Assembly (NCBI RefSeq): GCF_000381345.1 | Contig: NZ_KB906407.1 | Location: forward strand, 62,001 to 126,000 | Reading direction: 5' to 3' | Length of the DNA: 64,000 bases | DNA from: Deinococcus apachensis DSM 19763 | Lineage (GTDB): Bacteria; Deinococcota; Deinococci; Deinococcales; Deinococcaceae | In this document: piece after piece, positions 10,662 to 27,981 of the stretch | How positions within the stretch are numbered: position 1 is the stretch's first letter | Layout of the letters: each line of letters starts with the position of its first letter | Program-made: the position numbers and the translations under genes | The notes under the pieces: model-generated | What the model was told of the DNA's origin: nothing | The model's database searches: none | The model's input: only the letters and a program-made list of their open reading frames with translations

Positions 10662-10729
10662 GCGCAAGCGGGGCGGCGCTGGGGGTGGGGCGCGTGCCAA
10701 AGTCCAGCCCCGGCAGGCCATACTGACCC

Positions 10730-11076
10730 ATGTTGAGAATCGGGTCCATCGTGTGGGGCGTGCGGGACGTGCCACGGGCCGTGGGTGTGCCGCGCTCAAC
10801 TACCGCCCGCGCGAGGAGCCGGAGGCCGACTGGGCGGTGCTCGTGCCGCGGGCGGGTGCGGGCGTGCAGCTTGCCCTTAAACTCGTCACGTCGGAGGCGA
10901 AGACGCACCGCAGGCACCACCTCGACCTCTACGCCGGAAACCAGGCGGCGGAGGTTGAGCGGCTGCTGGGGCTCGGTGCCGAGCGGGTGGAGTGGCGTTA
11001 CGAGCCGGGAGCGGATTACGTCGTCCTCGCCGATCCTGACGGCAACCGTTTCTGTGTAGTGCAGAAGGCTGAGTAG
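10730..11076 (+). pseudogene. VOC/glyoxalase-family protein, frameshifted
   Basis: Two reading frames together encode one VOC (vicinal oxygen chelate) protein. The first starts MLRIGSIVWGVRDVPRAV. The second resumes with CAALNYRPREEPEADWAVL and runs to DPDGNRFCVVQ, which holds the typical C-terminal Glu-to-Asp/Phe pattern of the family. The break is at about 10778-10786, where roughly 7 bp seem to be missing compared with the usual AVxFW segment. VOC proteins are small metalloenzymes or resistance proteins; the substrate is unknown. Either the gene is dead or the reads are wrong here. Confidence 0.7.
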
Positions 11077-11118
11077 ACGGGCGACTGGACGGCTGAGGTG
11101 CTGGGGCCGCGGGCGTAT

Positions 11119-11124
11119 TACCCT
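11119..11124 (+). promoter_or_regulatory. -10 box (TACCCT), leaderless GTG start
   Basis: TACCCT, 7 nt, then GTG at 11132. No RBS. Confidence 0.6.
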
Positions 11125-11131
11125 GGCCCCC

Positions 11132-12007
11132 GTGACTGTTGCGCCCACCGCCTCCACCCCGCCCTCTCCCGTTCGTGCAGGTCTGGGGCTGGCCCTGCTG
11201 GCGGCCGTGGGCTTCGGTACGCTGGGGGTGTGGGGCAAGCTCGCAGCGCAGGTGGGGCTGGACCCCTTCGCGGCGCTCGCCTGGCGTTTCGGGCTGGTCG
11301 CCCTGATCCTGCTTCCGCTGACGGGCCGGGGTCTGAGCTGGCGGCAGCGCGGGCCGCTGCTGGCGGTGGGTCTGCTCTACACCGTGGCGACGACCTGCTA
11401 CTTCGCGGCGCTGGACCGCATCACGGCGGGCACGACGAGCCTGCTGCTCTACCTCGCGCCCGCGTTCGTGATCCTGTTCGGGTGGCTGCTGGGGCGGAGA
11501 CCGGATGCCCCCCGTCTGGTCGCTGTGGCCTTGGCCGCCCTCGGGCTGGGGCTGGTCATCGGGATTCCGGGGGCGGGCGACCGCGACCCGCTGGGCCTGG
11601 GGCTGGCGGCGGGGGCGGGGGCGCTCTACGCCGCGTATCTGCTCGCCTCGGAGCGCTGGCTGTCCGGCGTGGCACCGCTGGCCTCGACGGGGCACATGGC
11701 GCTGGTCGGCGGCCTGTCCTTCGCGGCCCTCTCGGCAGGCCGGGGCACACTGCACGTCCCCACCACACCCGAGCAGTGGGGCGTCATCCTCGGCATGGCG
11801 GCGCTCGCCACGCTGGTCGCCGTTCCCGCCCTGTATGGGGCCATCGCGCGGCTGGGGGCAGCCCGCGCCAGCCTGATCGGCACGCTGGAGCCGCTGTTCA
11901 CGGTGCTGCTCGCGGCGCTGATCCTCGCCGAGCCCCTGCGGATGGGCGTGCTGCTGGGCGGGGCGCTGATCCTGGCGGGCGCGGTGCTGGCGCAGCGGAG
12001 GTCGTGA
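11132..12007 (+). CDS. EamA/DMT-family transporter
   Basis: The 291-residue protein has ten predicted membrane spans arranged as two EamA repeats (first about 18-140, second about 152-288). The second-repeat motif GTLEPLFTVLLAALILAE is typical. DMT exporters move amino acids, nucleosides or other metabolites across the inner membrane; the substrate cannot be deduced. The GTG start (VTVAPTAS) is set by the TACCCT box. It may be read with the MFS gene 62 bp downstream, which however has its own -10-like box. Confidence 0.85.
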   Translation: MTVAPTASTPPSPVRAGLGLALLAAVGFGTLGVWGKLAAQVGLDPFAALAWRFGLVALILLPLTGRGLSWRQRGPLLAVGLLYTVATTCYFAALDRITAGTTSLLLYLAPAFVILFGWLLGRRPDAPRLVAVALAALGLGLVIGIPGAGDRDPLGLGLAAGAGALYAAYLLASERWLSGVAPLASTGHMALVGGLSFAALSAGRGTLHVPTTPEQWGVILGMAALATLVAVPALYGAIARLGAARASLIGTLEPLFTVLLAALILAEPLRMGVLLGGALILAGAVLAQRRS

Positions 12008-12058
12008 AACCCCCTCCCGCTGCGCCACATGGCGGACGAAGGAGCCCGGCGCCGTCCG

Positions 12059-12064
12059 TACACT
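12059..12064 (+). promoter_or_regulatory. -10 box (TACACT), leaderless start
   Basis: TACACT, 5 nt, then ATG at 12070; no RBS. Confidence 0.5.
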
Positions 12065-12069
12065 GAGCC

Positions 12070-13416
12070 ATGACCTCGACGGCACCGAACGGCTGGCGGA
12101 CCTTCCTCACCCTGTGGGGTACTCAGTCCCTCAGCGTTGTGGGCAGCGCCCTGTCGTACTTCGCCATCACGATCTACCTCACGACGACGCTCTACCCGGA
12201 CCCGGGGCAGAAAGCGAGCCTCGCCTTCGCGCTCTCGGCGGTGGCGCTCGCGGGGGCGCTGCCCGCCATCTTCGGCGCCCCGGTCGCGGGCGCGTGGGCC
12301 GACCGGCACGACCGCAAGCGGGTGATGTTCACCTGCGACCTGGGCAGTGCGCTCGTGAGCCTCGCGCTCGGCCTGCTCGTGATCCTGGGCGCCCTGCCGC
12401 TGTGGGTCCTCGTGCCGCTCGTCGCGCTGAGTTCATTTCTGGGCTCCTTTCACGGAGCGGCCTTCGACACGAGCTACGCGGTTCTCGTCCCGCCGGAGCG
12501 CCTGCCACGCGCCAACGGCATGATGCAGACGCTGTGGACGCTCTCCGGCCTGCTCGCGCCCGGCCTCGCCGCCTTCCTGATCGCCCTGCCCGCACTGCTG
12601 GGCCAGCGGGGCATTGAGGTGCCCTTTCTGCAAAACGGTACGGCGCTCGTCTTCCTGCTCGACGGGCTGACGTTCCTGGTGGCGGGGTTCGTGCTGTGGC
12701 GGCTGCATATCCCCACCCCGAAACGCACGGACGCCGTACCCAAAAGCCTGCTGTCGGATGTCGGCTTCGGCTTCCGGTACATCCTGGCGCGCAGGCCGCT
12801 GCTGTGGCTGCTGGGCACCTTCAGCGTCGCCAACTTTGTCGGGGCGCCCCTCGGCGTGTTCGAGCCCCTGATCGTGAAGTTCACCCTCGGGCCGGACTGG
12901 CAGGCGCGGGGCCTCACCTTCGAGGCGGCCCTCGCCCTCCTCGCCACGGTGGGGGGCGTCGGTGGCGTGCTGGGGGGACTGTTCATCTCGTCGTGGGGAG
13001 GGCTGAAAGAGCGGCGTGTCCTGGGCGTCCTCGTGCCGATGATCCTGGGGGGATTCGCCCTGGTCGCCTTCGCCTTCTCGCGCAACCTCTACCTCAGCGC
13101 GGCCCTTCTTGGCCTGAACTTCTTCACCATCCCGGTCCTGAACGCGCACTCCCAGGCGATCTGGCAGACGCAGGTGCCGCCCGAGATGCAGGGGCGCGTG
13201 TTCAGCGTGCGCCGCCTGATCGCGCAGTGTACCGGCCCCTTCGCCACCTTCCTGGCGGGCATCGCGGGCGGCCTCTTTCCCCCGGCGAGCATCCTGCTCG
13301 TCCTTGGCATTGCCCAGATCGCGTTCTGCATGGCGCAACTCTTCAACCCGTACCTGCGCCGCGTCGAGGACCGGGCGTGGCTGGAAGAACTGGCAACCCA
13401 GCGCGCCGCCACCTGA
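12070..13416 (+). CDS. MFS transporter (EntS/MFS_3-like exporter)
   Basis: The 448-residue protein has about 12 hydrophobic spans and the MFS loop motif GAWADRHDRKRVM between spans 2 and 3. The start (WRTFLTLWGTQSLSVVGSALSYFAITIYL) is typical of the MFS_3/EntS exporters. Such proteins export siderophores, macrolides or other hydrophobic compounds by proton antiport in the inner membrane. The substrate is unknown. No regulator gene is adjacent. Confidence 0.85.
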   Translation: MTSTAPNGWRTFLTLWGTQSLSVVGSALSYFAITIYLTTTLYPDPGQKASLAFALSAVALAGALPAIFGAPVAGAWADRHDRKRVMFTCDLGSALVSLALGLLVILGALPLWVLVPLVALSSFLGSFHGAAFDTSYAVLVPPERLPRANGMMQTLWTLSGLLAPGLAAFLIALPALLGQRGIEVPFLQNGTALVFLLDGLTFLVAGFVLWRLHIPTPKRTDAVPKSLLSDVGFGFRYILARRPLLWLLGTFSVANFVGAPLGVFEPLIVKFTLGPDWQARGLTFEAALALLATVGGVGGVLGGLFISSWGGLKERRVLGVLVPMILGGFALVAFAFSRNLYLSAALLGLNFFTIPVLNAHSQAIWQTQVPPEMQGRVFSVRRLIAQCTGPFATFLAGIAGGLFPPASILLVLGIAQIAFCMAQLFNPYLRRVEDRAWLEELATQRAAT

Positions 13417-13456
13417 GGGGATGAGCGGGGAGCCCCTGCCTCTTTCCCCCGTCCGG

Positions 13457-13483
13457 CCTTATTCTGAACCCGGTTCAATAAGG
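13457..13483 (+). promoter_or_regulatory. Palindrome overlapping the RBS of the acylase gene
   Basis: A perfect 13-bp palindrome TGAACCCGGTTCA (13465-13477) lies inside a longer imperfect hairpin (CCTTATT ... AATAAGG). The right arm ends in the AAGGAGG ribosome-binding site at 13480-13486. It could be a repressor operator (size fits a TetR-type site) or a hairpin hiding the RBS. Confidence 0.45.
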
Positions 13484-13490
13484 AGGCGGG

Positions 13491-15851
<2,361 letters not shown>

Positions 15852-16281
15852 GGAGGGGGAGGGGGGAGAGGCGAGTGCAGGGAGGTTGCGGGCTCGCCTC
15901 TATTTATTTCGGCCCTTTTGGCTTAACACGACTCTTAGGGGCTTTACCGGGCACCCCCTCCGTATCCGATCTGCCCCACCCCCCTCCCAACCTCCCCCGC
16001 ACAGGGGGAGGAACGACGCAAAAGCTCCAGCTTTTCAAAACCGTCTCTTGTGGACGGCCCATTCCCACCATCGGCTGGCTCTCGCACGGCCTTCACCCCG
16101 CCTTGCTCGCGCAGCGAGACGCTGGGCACGCGGCTTGAAGCACAAGAAGATCAAACATTGCGCGTAGAGAAAGGCGACCACGGGCGCAGCGGGCAGGCCC
16201 TTTGCCTAGCGCGGCGCCACTCCCCCCAGCCCACGGCGGGGGCTGGGGGGGTGGGGGCAAACCGTAGCAGGATCCCTGCCC
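15852..16281. other. Intergenic region with GC-rich hairpins, no gene recognised
   Basis: The 430 bp between convergent genes show no convincing coding frame. There is a C/G-run inverted repeat (CCTCCCCC ... GGGGGAGG, about 15987-16012), a palindromic AAAAGCT-CC-AGCTTTT (about 16019-16034) and a hairpin near 16221-16252 with runs of C then G. This looks like a small non-coding repeat of the kind scattered in Deinococcus genomes, which I cannot confirm from one window. Confidence 0.35.
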
Positions 16282-16707
16282 CTACCCCCCCTCCCCCTGA
16301 AGCGTCAGCACCAGCCGCCGCCCGCCCCCCTCCTCCCGGTGCTCGCACAGATAGATGCCCTGCCACGTCCCCAACGCCAGCCGCCCTTCCCTCACTGGCA
16401 GCGTGAGCGACGGTCCGAGCAGGCTGGCCTTGACATGCGCCGCCATGTCGTCCGGCCCCTCCAACGTGTGTTCGAACTCCCGCCACCCATCCGGGACGAG
16501 GTGGTTGAAAAACCGCTCGAAGTCGCGCCGCACATCCGGCGAGGCGTTCTCGTTCAGTGCCAGGCTGGCGGAGGTGTGCGCGATGAAGACGTGGAGCAGG
16601 CCCACTCTCACCCGCGCGAATTCTGGGACGGCCCCTACCACCTCCCGGGTGATGAGGTGAAAGCCGCGCGGAAAGGGCCTGAGCCGCAGGTCGTGTTGTG
16701 CCCACAT
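16282..16707 (-). CDS. YjbQ family protein (UPF0047)
   Basis: The 141-residue protein has the YjbQ signature: HLITREV near the N-terminus, LLHVFIAHTSASLALNENA (conserved His and Asn), GPDDMAAHVKASLLG and the C-terminal GTWQGIYLCEHRE. Family members show weak thiamine-phosphate synthase activity and are annotated secondary thiamine-phosphate synthase. The physiological role is not settled. It is alone on its strand, starting 6 nt after a TACCCT box. Confidence 0.9.
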   Translation of the reverse strand: MWAQHDLRLRPFPRGFHLITREVVGAVPEFARVRVGLLHVFIAHTSASLALNENASPDVRRDFERFFNHLVPDGWREFEHTLEGPDDMAAHVKASLLGPSLTLPVREGRLALGTWQGIYLCEHREEGGGRRLVLTLQGEGG

Positions 16708-16713
16708 GGGGAT

Positions 16714-16719
16714 AGGGTA
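16714..16719 (-). promoter_or_regulatory. -10 box (TACCCT) for the yjbQ-like gene
   Basis: On the minus strand TACCCT, 6 nt, ATG at 16707; no RBS. Confidence 0.55.
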
Positions 16720-16763
16720 CGGGCCTCACCCCGCCGTTTAACTGGTGGGGAACAGGATGGCGT

Positions 16764-17075
16764 ATGACGAACTCTCCTTCCCGACGCTTCGACGCCCGGC
16801 GGGCCACAGGTCGGCTGCTGCTCCTGACCGGGAGCCTGGTGGGCGGCCTGACCGTGTACTGGCTCACGCCCAGGGCCGCCGCATCCTCGCAGAGCGTGGC
16901 TTCCACTTCGGCAGACGCCGCGCAGGACCAGTGGGCGGCGGGCAATGGCGACTTCGGTGGGAACGGGTGGACCGCGCCCGACTCCCCATACCCGCCGGGG
17001 GATCAGCAGGACTTCCGGCCTTCTTTCAGTGGGCAGCCGTCACAGGCGCCGCAGGGCTGGACGAGGGGGTCGTGA
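16764..17075 (+). CDS. Small anchored or exported protein of the ApbE operon
   Basis: The 103-residue protein has a basic N-terminus and one hydrophobic segment (about 17-33, LLLLTGSLVGGLTVYWL) followed by AAAS, which could be a signal peptide or an anchor. The rest is a low-complexity Gly/Ser/Pro/Gln tail. I do not recognise it. Its TGA overlaps the ATG of the ApbE gene (TGATG), so the two are translationally coupled. It has no FMN-binding domain and no obvious flavinylation motif. Confidence 0.55.
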   Translation: MTNSPSRRFDARRATGRLLLLTGSLVGGLTVYWLTPRAAASSQSVASTSADAAQDQWAAGNGDFGGNGWTAPDSPYPPGDQQDFRPSFSGQPSQAPQGWTRGS

Positions 17076-17923
17076 TGCCCTCCCCCGATAGACCCGACCT
17101 CACGATCCGGGCGTTGGGTACTCAGGTCCGGGCGTGGGGAGCCGGGGCCTTCGAGGCGCTGGCCGAGGTGCGGCGGCTGGAACGGCTCCTCACCCGCTTC
17201 ACGCCGTCCCCGCTGACCCGCCTGAACGGGGCGGGGGAACTGCGGGACCCGCCCGCCGAACTGGTGGAGGCCCTGCGGCACGCCCTGACGGTCGCTCAGG
17301 AGACACGGGGGTGGGTCACGCCGACCGTCCTCCCCGCACTGGAAGTCGCCGGGTACAGGCAGGGGCCGGGAGACGGGCGGGGCGGGGACGCGGTGCTGGT
17401 CCCGGACACGGCGGGCATCGTGGTCCGTGACGAGATCATCCGCCTCCCACCGGGCGTGCGCCTTGACCTCGGCGGCACGGCCAAGGGCTGGATCGCCGGG
17501 CGGGCGGGCCGCCTGCTGCGCGGCCCCGGGCTGGTGGACGCCGGGGGGGACCTGCACCTGAGGCTGGACCGTCCCGGGACCGTGGGGATCGAGACGCCCA
17601 CGGGCACGCCCGCCTTCGTGGAGCTGCCCCGGGGCGAGCATGGCGTGGCGACGAGCAGTGTCCTCCGCCGGGCCTGGCCGGGGGGACACCACCTGATCGA
17701 CCCGCACACAGGCGCCCCAGCCCACACCCGCTTCGTCCAGGTCACCGCCGTCACGGGGGACGTGCGAACCGCCGAGACGCTCGCCAAGCTGGCCCTGCTC
17801 GGTGCCGATGAGGTGCTGGAGGAACACCTGGCGGCCCAGCCGGGAGCGCGGCTGCTGGCCTACGAGGCGAGCGGCGCGACGTGGACATGGGAGGGGCAGA
17901 CCTGGGGGAGGTGGGCCGCGTGA
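17075..17923 (+). CDS. apbE: ApbE-family FAD:protein FMN transferase
   Basis: The 282-residue protein has ApbE motifs: LGTQVRAW near the start, LDLGGTAKGWIAGRAG around 128-143, VDAGGDLHLR and HLIDPHTGAP. ApbE enzymes attach FMN from FAD to Ser/Thr of redox proteins, using magnesium. Typical ApbE is a lipoprotein; no lipobox or signal is seen here, so it may be cytosolic unless the start is further upstream. It sits between a small anchored protein and a ferric-reductase-like membrane gene, with overlapping stops and starts, which suggests one electron-transfer unit. No flavinylated partner is visible nearby. Confidence 0.85.
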   Translation: MPSPDRPDLTIRALGTQVRAWGAGAFEALAEVRRLERLLTRFTPSPLTRLNGAGELRDPPAELVEALRHALTVAQETRGWVTPTVLPALEVAGYRQGPGDGRGGDAVLVPDTAGIVVRDEIIRLPPGVRLDLGGTAKGWIAGRAGRLLRGPGLVDAGGDLHLRLDRPGTVGIETPTGTPAFVELPRGEHGVATSSVLRRAWPGGHHLIDPHTGAPAHTRFVQVTAVTGDVRTAETLAKLALLGADEVLEEHLAAQPGARLLAYEASGATWTWEGQTWGRWAA

Positions 17924-18572
17924 CGCCCCGCACCGGAGGACCCGTCCGGGAGAATGCCCTGCTCGACGACCCACGCAACACCCTGATCACCGCCGCGCTC
18001 CTGTTCGCCTTCTCCGCGGCCTACGTCCTGTGCTGGCTGGGTATGGGGCCGCAGACCCTGGCCTGGACGCTGAACCGGGCGACCGGCACCGCCGCGTACC
18101 TGCTGCTGGCGCTCACGACCGCCACAGGTGCCCTGCTGGGCAGCCGCTCGGCCCCCCGCTGGCTCACCCGGGCGCAGCAGGGCGGGTGGCACGGCGTGGC
18201 CTCGGGCTTCGCACTCGCCCTGGGTGGGCTGCACGGGTTGCTGCTCACGGTGGACGCGCAGTATCCGCAGCGGCTGACGGCGGTGCTGATCCCCGGGGCG
18301 AGCACCGTCCACCCCTCCCGGTCGCGCTGGGCACGCTGGGGGGGTACGGCCTGCTCCTCGTCGTGGTCAGCACCCGACTGCGGCCCCGGCTGTCCCCCCA
18401 GGTCTGGAAGGGGCTGCACCTGACGGCCTACCCCGCATTTGTCCTCCTGACCCTGCACGGGATGGGGGCGGGCAGCGATCACCTCGGGGGGCTGTACGGG
18501 GTGAGCGTGGCGGCGGTGCTCTTCACCTTCGGCCTGCGCCTGCTGGACGAACGTGCCCGGCGGCGCGCGTAG
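17920..18572 (+). pseudogene. Ferric-reductase-like transmembrane protein, frameshifted
   Basis: The GTG at 17920 overlaps the ApbE TGA. The first frame encodes several spans (LITAALLFAFSAAYVLCWLG, TAAYLLLALTTATGALLG, WHGVASGFALALGGLHGLLL) and then loses sense at about 18312. The next frame continues at once with PLPVALGTLGGYGLLLVVV, GLHLTAYPAFVLLTLHGMG and a last span. One extra C in the CCCCTCCC run restores a single protein of about 217 residues. The His pairs (WH/LH and LH/LH) could carry haem, as in the ferric reductase/MsrQ-like fold. Either a real mutation or a sequencing error. Confidence 0.7.
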
Positions 18573-18612
18573 GGCAGCCCTCACCCTCCGACCTTAGCCT
18601 GCTCCCCACCCC

Positions 18613-19983
18613 ATGCGACGCCTTCTCATGCCCACCCTGTTGACTGCCCTCATGACCGGTCCCGCTACCGCCCTCTCGACCGTCACGCTGCCACTCCGGG
18701 TGCCGCTGACCGGGGTGCAGGAGGCCGCGAACGCCCGGGTGCCTGCCGAGTTCGCCCGCCTGGACGAGACGCGGGACTTCCTGGGCGGCCTGCTGAGCGT
18801 GAAGCTCACCGGGACGGTCACCCGCACCGGGCACGTCAGCGTGAAGCCCGCCCCCGAGGGGGACGCCCTGATCGTGAGCGTGCCCATCCGCGCGAGCTTC
18901 CGGGCCGCTCCGACGGGGCTGGGGGCGTTCCTGACGCGGGATTTCGGTGGCGCCGCGACCGTGAGCCTGAAGGTCCGGCCCTTCGTCACCCCCGAGTGGG
19001 AGGCGGGGGCGCAGGTGACCGGGGAGGCGACCTGGACCGACCCCCTCAGCCTGGAACTCAAGCCGGGCGTCCCAGTGAGTGTGCAGGCCCTGGTAGACAG
19101 TCAGGTGCGCGCCCAGCTCGACCGGGTGGCGGCGGAGGTGGCGCGGGCGGTGCGCGAGGGGGCCGACCTGCGGGCACGGGCCGGAACCCTGTGGGCGCGG
19201 GCACAGCAACCCTGGACGCTCCCCACCCCCGACCCCGCCTACGCCCGGGTGACGCCCCGCGGCCTGACCGTCAGCCCCTTCCGCTTCACTCCAGAGGCGC
19301 TGGGGCTGACGGTGGGGGCGGCGTTCGACCTGTCGGCGGGCCTGGGCCGCGCACCCACACAGGCTCCGGTGCCCCTTCCCGCCCTGAAGGTCGCCGCGCC
19401 CTCTTCCCCGGGTGTGGACCTGAGCGTGCCCGTGCGCCTGCCGTACCCCGAACTCTCGAAGGCGGCCACCCGCGCGGCCACCGAGCGTCCCCTGACGCTG
19501 CCCGTGCCCCTCTCCCCCACCCTGCGTGTGACGGACGTGGCCGTGAAGCCCCGGGGAGGAAAGCTGAACGCCGCTATCACTGTCACCATCTCCGGGCCTC
19601 TCGGCCTGAGCGTGCGCGCGACCTCGGACGTGACGGGCACGCCAACGCTCGACCCCTCGGGCCGAGTTCTCACCCTGAGCGGCGTGACGGTGAGTACCCG
19701 CCGCGAGGGGCTGACGGGGCGCGTGATCGGCTGGCTGGCCGACGCCCGCGCGCAGGCCTACCTCGCCCGGGCCGCCCGCTTCGATCTTGCTGGACGGTTG
19801 GCCGAGGCCCAAAGGCAGATGCAGTCCCGGCTGCCCTTCACGCCCGCCCCCGGGGTGGAACTGGCGGGAACGGTCGGCCCGCTCCGGCTGACCGCTCTCA
19901 ATGTCACGCCCGACGCCCTGATCGTCACGGCGGCGGTGAGCGGGGAGCTGCGGGCAAAGGTGGAGGTGGAGAAAATCAGGTGA
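18613..19983 (+). CDS. Secreted DUF4403-like protein
   Basis: The 456-residue protein starts with a short signal peptide (MRRLLMPTLLTALMTGPATA). It is made of repeated beta-rich segments of the form VPLTGVQEAANARVP ... LTGTVTRTGHVSV, resembling DUF4403, an extracytoplasmic family distantly related to lipid-binding tubular folds. Function is unknown. It probably lies in the periplasm or on the outer membrane. It follows the ferric-reductase-like gene by 40 bp but may have its own promoter (TAGCCT 12 nt before the ATG). Confidence 0.65.
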   Translation: MRRLLMPTLLTALMTGPATALSTVTLPLRVPLTGVQEAANARVPAEFARLDETRDFLGGLLSVKLTGTVTRTGHVSVKPAPEGDALIVSVPIRASFRAAPTGLGAFLTRDFGGAATVSLKVRPFVTPEWEAGAQVTGEATWTDPLSLELKPGVPVSVQALVDSQVRAQLDRVAAEVARAVREGADLRARAGTLWARAQQPWTLPTPDPAYARVTPRGLTVSPFRFTPEALGLTVGAAFDLSAGLGRAPTQAPVPLPALKVAAPSSPGVDLSVPVRLPYPELSKAATRAATERPLTLPVPLSPTLRVTDVAVKPRGGKLNAAITVTISGPLGLSVRATSDVTGTPTLDPSGRVLTLSGVTVSTRREGLTGRVIGWLADARAQAYLARAARFDLAGRLAEAQRQMQSRLPFTPAPGVELAGTVGPLRLTALNVTPDALIVTAAVSGELRAKVEVEKIR

Positions 19984-20229
19984 GGGGAACAGCACTGGTC
20001 GGAGGCGTCCTGGTGACCTCCGAATAGCCAAGTTCCGAGAGTCCGCGCTGAGACGGAATCTTGTGCTCCTCCTCCTTGAGGAGGGAGGCTGGGACTGGTA
20101 CAGCTCCGCAAATGAACGGGCACGCTCTGCGGCGCGGCCGAATCCCGACACCCCGCAGAACGTACCGAACTCTTCAACAGGGAAAAGCGGCACACAACCT
20201 CGCCGTGTGCCGCCCTCTCCCCTACGCCC

Positions 20230-21453
<1,224 letters not shown>

Positions 21454-21521
21454 GGGATAACCTCGGGGGGAAAGAGGATGATGGTGAGTGATCAGTCGGA
21501 AAAGGGCTTGATCGCTGGCGG

Positions 21522-24197
<2,676 letters not shown>

Positions 24198-24281
24198 GGC
24201 TGCCCCTCCATTTCGCTGTTCTCCGCTTGTCCGTCATCTGCCCGTCTCCCTGTTCGTGCCCTTCATCGCTTGCCCCTCACC

Positions 24282-25531
<1,250 letters not shown>

Positions 25532-25621
25532 CTCTCACGGTATTCTGACGGTCAATCCCCCGGCGGGGGGGGCGCCTCCTTCCTTTTGCACCCGCTTCAA
25601 CATGGGGCCCCGCCGCATTGC

Positions 25622-25627
25622 TACAGT
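25622..25627 (+). promoter_or_regulatory. -10 box (TACAGT) for fabI, leaderless start
   Basis: TACAGT, 7 nt, ATG at 25635; no RBS. This spacing also sets the fabI start. Confidence 0.65.
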
Positions 25628-25634
25628 CACGCCC

Positions 25635-26420
<786 letters not shown>

Positions 26421-26430
26421 CGAGACCCGG

Positions 26431-26436
26431 TATTCT
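26431..26436 (+). promoter_or_regulatory. -10 box (TATTCT), leaderless start
   Basis: TATTCT, 7 nt, ATG at 26444; no RBS. Confidence 0.6.
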
Positions 26437-26443
26437 CTCCCCC

Positions 26444-26875
26444 ATGACCCTCACGCCCGTCGCACTCGTGCTGCTCACTGCCCAGAGGCACCACCTGGAG
26501 GAACATCCGGCGGAACAGGCGCTGTCACGGGTATGGCAGGCGCGGGTCCAGGCGGCACGGGAGGCGGGGCACCTCATCGTCCACGTGCAGTGGGACGGCG
26601 AGGAGGGCACGCCAGGCGAAACATACTCCCGGGGGTGGGTCCACCACCCTGACTTCCGGCCTGAGTCGAACGACCTGCTGATCCGGGCCAGGGTGCCGGA
26701 TGCCTTCGCAGGGACTGGGCTGAACGCGGAACTGCACGGTCACGCTGTCCGCGAACTGCACCTGCTGGCGCTGCCCGAAACGGAGGAGTTGCCCGCCACA
26801 GCGAGAACCGCCCGCGCGCTGGGCTACGAGGTACGAGTGCTGGAGGCCCTGCCCGAATCGCTGCCTGCGGATTGA
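26444..26875 (+). CDS. Isochorismatase-fold protein lacking the catalytic triad
   Basis: The 143-residue protein follows the isochorismatase/cysteine-hydrolase layout: first strand ALVLLTAQRHHLE, helix, HLIVHVQWDGEEG, then YSRGWVHHPDF, a helical segment with GTGLNAEL and a C-terminal Rossmann-like half. The residues for catalysis are missing. The Asp of the usual LLVIDMQ strand is replaced, and the region that should hold the nucleophile Cys reads LLALPETEELPATARTA with no Cys. It is probably a binding or regulatory protein. A GTG at 26417 overlapping the fabI stop is an alternative start. Confidence 0.6.
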   Translation: MTLTPVALVLLTAQRHHLEEHPAEQALSRVWQARVQAAREAGHLIVHVQWDGEEGTPGETYSRGWVHHPDFRPESNDLLIRARVPDAFAGTGLNAELHGHAVRELHLLALPETEELPATARTARALGYEVRVLEALPESLPAD

Positions 26876-27003
26876 GGCATCCTGTCTAGGGACCACAGCG
26901 GGCCACCTCCACCGTCTGGCACGCCGTTGTTCGCCCTGCCGAACGGTGGGCAGCCCCAGAACCATTTGGAAACTGCTTTAAACTCTATGGCAGGGGGCGC
27001 GGG

Positions 27004-27906
<903 letters not shown>

Positions 27907-27969
27907 GCGGGCACGGCTGAGCGGCACCCCAGATGGGTGACCCAGGCCCAGTACCCGGGCGAAAATGTT

Positions 27970-27975
27970 TAGACT
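27970..27975 (+). promoter_or_regulatory. -10 box (TAGACT), leaderless start
   Basis: TAGACT, 6 nt, ATG at 27982; no RBS. Confidence 0.55.
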
Positions 27976-27981
27976 GAGTTC

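Noticed and set aside
8207..10726. 839-residue open frame opposite priA
   Set aside because: Antisense of a clearly recognisable gene; GC-rich codon bias opens this frame. No motifs, no start signal.
15875..16138. Two short plus-strand genes after the acylase
   Set aside because: Overlapping frames in a repeat-like region, no RBS, Pro/Arg-rich composition.
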